Positions 7,048-8,139 of a DNA stretch of 8,139 nt are shown here, one piece after another (the stretch's first letter is position 1; each line of letters opens with the position of its first letter). The translations under genes were made by a program, and so were the position numbers. The stretch lies in the NCBI GenBank assembly GCA_024280195.1, contig JAJRQP010000114.1:1-8139 (forward strand). The letters run 5' to 3'. Source of the DNA: Bacteroidota bacterium. GTDB taxonomy: Bacteria; Bacteroidota; Bacteroidia; Flavobacteriales_D; Crocinitomicaceae. The notes under the pieces were generated by a model, which worked only from the letters and a program-made list of their open reading frames with translations, ran no database searches and was not told the DNA's origin.

Positions 7048-7116
7048 CTTTCTTTTTTTTGTGTAAAAATAAGCTTGTTTTATAAAATTGAAGTTAAATT
7101 CATTTATTTTTATCAA
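7048..7116. promoter_or_regulatory. Divergent promoter region between the MscS-like and DUF218 genes
   Basis: These 69 bp separate the chosen starts of two divergent genes and must hold promoters for both. They are very A/T-rich. On the minus strand TATTTTTA (7071-7064) matches seven of eight positions of the Bacteroidota -7 box TAnnTTTG, at a plausible distance upstream of the mscS start, but no clear -33 TTTG is visible. Around AAGCTT (7071-7076) the 16 bases 7066-7081 form a palindrome with one mismatched pair, which may simply reflect base composition. No box could be assigned confidently for the plus-strand gene. Confidence 0.35.
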
Positions 7117-7884
7117 ATGTTTTTTATTCTGTCCAAAGCGTTGCTCTTTTTACTTTCTCCATTTTTTTGGATGGTCGTACTTATTGGAGTATTCTATTTT
7201 TCGAAAAATACTAAATGGAAAAAACGGGCTAAATGGGTTTCTATTTTTATCTTCTTTTTCTTCACTAATTCAATTGTTTTTTCTGAGTTCTGTCGGCTAT
7301 GGGAGGTTCCTGGTAAGAAAATAAGTGAGGTTAAAAAACACGATGTTGCCATAGTTCTTGGGGGAATGTTTGAATACAATAACGACATCGAAACCCTTAG
7401 CATCCGAAGACAGGGAGACCGATTGATTCAAGCGATTTCTTTATACAAAACTGGTAAGGTTGACAAGATTCTAATCTCTGGAGATTCAGGACACATAACA
7501 GACAGAGGCTTACATGAAGCGAAGCAAGTTCAAGATTTGCTCGTTTTATGGGGTATTCCTGAAATTGATGTTATTACAGAGGAACTTTCTAAAAATACGC
7601 ATGAAAATGCAGAAGAAACTGCTAAAACTCTTGCAAAATCATATCCTCATTTTGATGAATTTATTTTAGTCACTTCAGGAATGCACATGAAACGCTCTTT
7701 AGCCTGTTTTGAGAAAGAAGGTTTATCTTGCACTCCATTCTCCACTGATTTATATGCGAATCAATCTCACTCTTATCAATGGGACCAATGGATCATTCCA
7801 AATTTTGATAATTTTAGATTGTGGAACAAGTTAAACAAAGAAATGACAGGTTATATCGTTTATTGGGGGATGGGGTATTTGTGA
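7117..7884 (+). CDS. YdcF/ElyC-family membrane-anchored DUF218 protein
   Basis: With ATG 7117 as start the product has 255 residues; the frame extends upstream only to a TTG within the divergent spacer, which I reject. Two transmembrane segments (about 8-28 and 39-55) separated by a basic loop (KNTKWKKRAKW) anchor it in the inner membrane, and the DUF218 domain follows at about 75-240. Its motifs in order are HDVAIVLGG (75-83), DRLIQAISLYKTGKVDKILI (101-120) then SGDSG, the family's E-x-S-x-NT-x-ENA block as ELSKNTHENA (156-165), and LVTSGMHMKRSL (184-195). The layout matches ElyC/SanA-type members, which in enterobacteria affect envelope integrity and lipid-carrier or peptidoglycan metabolism; the biochemical reaction is not firmly known. 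It is divergent from mscS and separated by 72 bp from the VOC gene on the same strand. The family assignment is secure, the specific role is not. Confidence 0.9.
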   Translation: MFFILSKALLFLLSPFFWMVVLIGVFYFSKNTKWKKRAKWVSIFIFFFFTNSIVFSEFCRLWEVPGKKISEVKKHDVAIVLGGMFEYNNDIETLSIRRQGDRLIQAISLYKTGKVDKILISGDSGHITDRGLHEAKQVQDLLVLWGIPEIDVITEELSKNTHENAEETAKTLAKSYPHFDEFILVTSGMHMKRSLACFEKEGLSCTPFSTDLYANQSHSYQWDQWIIPNFDNFRLWNKLNKEMTGYIVYWGMGYL

Positions 7885-7924
7885 AATGTCAACTCTCTTA
7901 AATTAACTTTTACTATATTAGTTG

Positions 7925-7939
7925 TAAGTTTAGAACTTA
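7925..7939. promoter_or_regulatory. Short inverted repeat upstream of the VOC gene
   Basis: TAAGTT-TAG-AACTTA is a perfect 6-bp inverted repeat with a 3-bp spacer, centred 25 bp upstream of the VOC start codon. Its left arm overlaps TAAGTTTA, a seven-of-eight match to the Bacteroidota -7 box TAnnTTTG, although no good -33 TTTG accompanies it. It could be an operator on the promoter. In A/T-rich DNA such short symmetry also arises by chance, and there is no T-run to make it a terminator for the DUF218 gene. Confidence 0.25.
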
Positions 7940-7956
7940 AATACAGAAAAACATTC

Positions 7957-8139
7957 ATGGATAATATAAAAAGCGTTGAAAAAACTGAAAAAGAGACAAT
8001 TCCCAAAGTGACAGGTATTGGCGGTATTTTTTTCAAGTCAAAAGACCCAAAGAAATCAATGGATTGGTATGGAGAGAACTTAGGCTTGGCAACATCGGAG
8101 TATGGTTCTGCTTTTGAATTTCGAAATGCAAATAATCCA
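7957..8139 (+). CDS. VOC (glyoxalase/bleomycin-resistance fold) family protein, N-terminal part (runs off the right edge)
   Basis: Sixty-one codons are visible from ATG 7957 to the window end. After a charged leader of about 16 residues (MDNIKSVEKTEKETIP) comes the start of a vicinal-oxygen-chelate module: VTGIGGIFFKSKDPKKSMDW at 18-37, then YGENLGLATSEYG and FEFRN. The hydrophobic first strand, the helix beginning DPKKSMDWY and the NLGL turn are characteristic. Such proteins bind a metal and act as glyoxalases, dioxygenases, isomerases or drug-binding proteins; the visible part cannot say which. The usual first metal ligand position in strand one (often His) is occupied by Gly or Phe here (GGIFF), so metal binding may be altered, as in many VOC proteins of unknown function. 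It lies 72 bp after the DUF218 gene and may have its own promoter. Confidence 0.8.
   Translation, partial: MDNIKSVEKTEKETIPKVTGIGGIFFKSKDPKKSMDWYGENLGLATSEYGSAFEFRNANNP

Noticed and set aside
7048..7116. N-terminal extension of mscS to an ATG at 7116
   Set aside because: The extra 23 residues do not resemble MscS N-termini, the ATG at 7047 has a good A/G-rich leader, and the extension would abut the divergent gene's start with no room for promoters.
7088..7324. Second plus-strand frame and a minus-strand frame (7194-7403) over the DUF218 gene
   Set aside because: Both overlap the well-supported DUF218 coding sequence in other frames and their translations have no recognisable motifs.
1..8139. 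CRISPR array, tRNA, insertion sequence or phage genes
   Set aside because: Reading both strands showed no regularly spaced repeats, no cloverleaf-like sequence, no transposase or integrase motifs and no terminal inverted repeats.

Overview
This window looks like a low-GC Bacteroidota chromosome, probably Flavobacteriales and possibly close to Fluviicola/Crocinitomicaceae. The lineage guess rests on general family resemblance only. The evidence is the strong A/T bias, the lack of Shine-Dalgarno sites before most starts, signal peptides that appear to be cut just before Gln, a Cys-rich multidomain surface protein of the type that feeds the type IX secretion system, a roughly 1,140-residue outer-membrane family I associate with Bacteroidota, and a TatA with the FFGSKSIP hinge common in this phylum.

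Layout: positions 1-7047 are all read on the minus strand. In transcription order they hold an MscS-type mechanosensitive channel (7047-6217), a PaaI-like hotdog thioesterase 9 bp later (6207-5761), a TatA/TatB-like translocase subunit (5708-5310) and a large exported, probable outer-membrane beta-barrel protein (5251-1817). The close spacing suggests one operon. Next comes a 459-bp interval with no intact gene. It contains a decayed C-terminal fragment of a periplasmic-binding-protein-like gene (1741-1460), which appears to be unannotated. Last is a small exported protein of unknown function (1357-959), whose stop codon overlaps the start of a large secreted surface protein that runs off the left edge (962-1).

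The plus strand carries two genes at the right end: a membrane-anchored YdcF/ElyC-like DUF218 protein (7117-7884), divergent from mscS across a 69-bp A/T-rich spacer, and the N-terminal part of a VOC/glyoxalase-fold protein (7957 to the right edge).

Functional theme: most genes concern the cell envelope (osmotic release channel, protein export, outer-membrane barrel, envelope-associated DUF218 protein, secreted surface protein). No tRNA, rRNA, CRISPR array, insertion sequence or phage gene was seen, and I found no clearly new multi-gene system. The points most worth a second look are the hidden pseudogene with its antisense open frame, the 18-bp perfect palindrome covering the start codon of the large outer-membrane gene, and the ATGA-coupled pair of small exported protein and surface protein.
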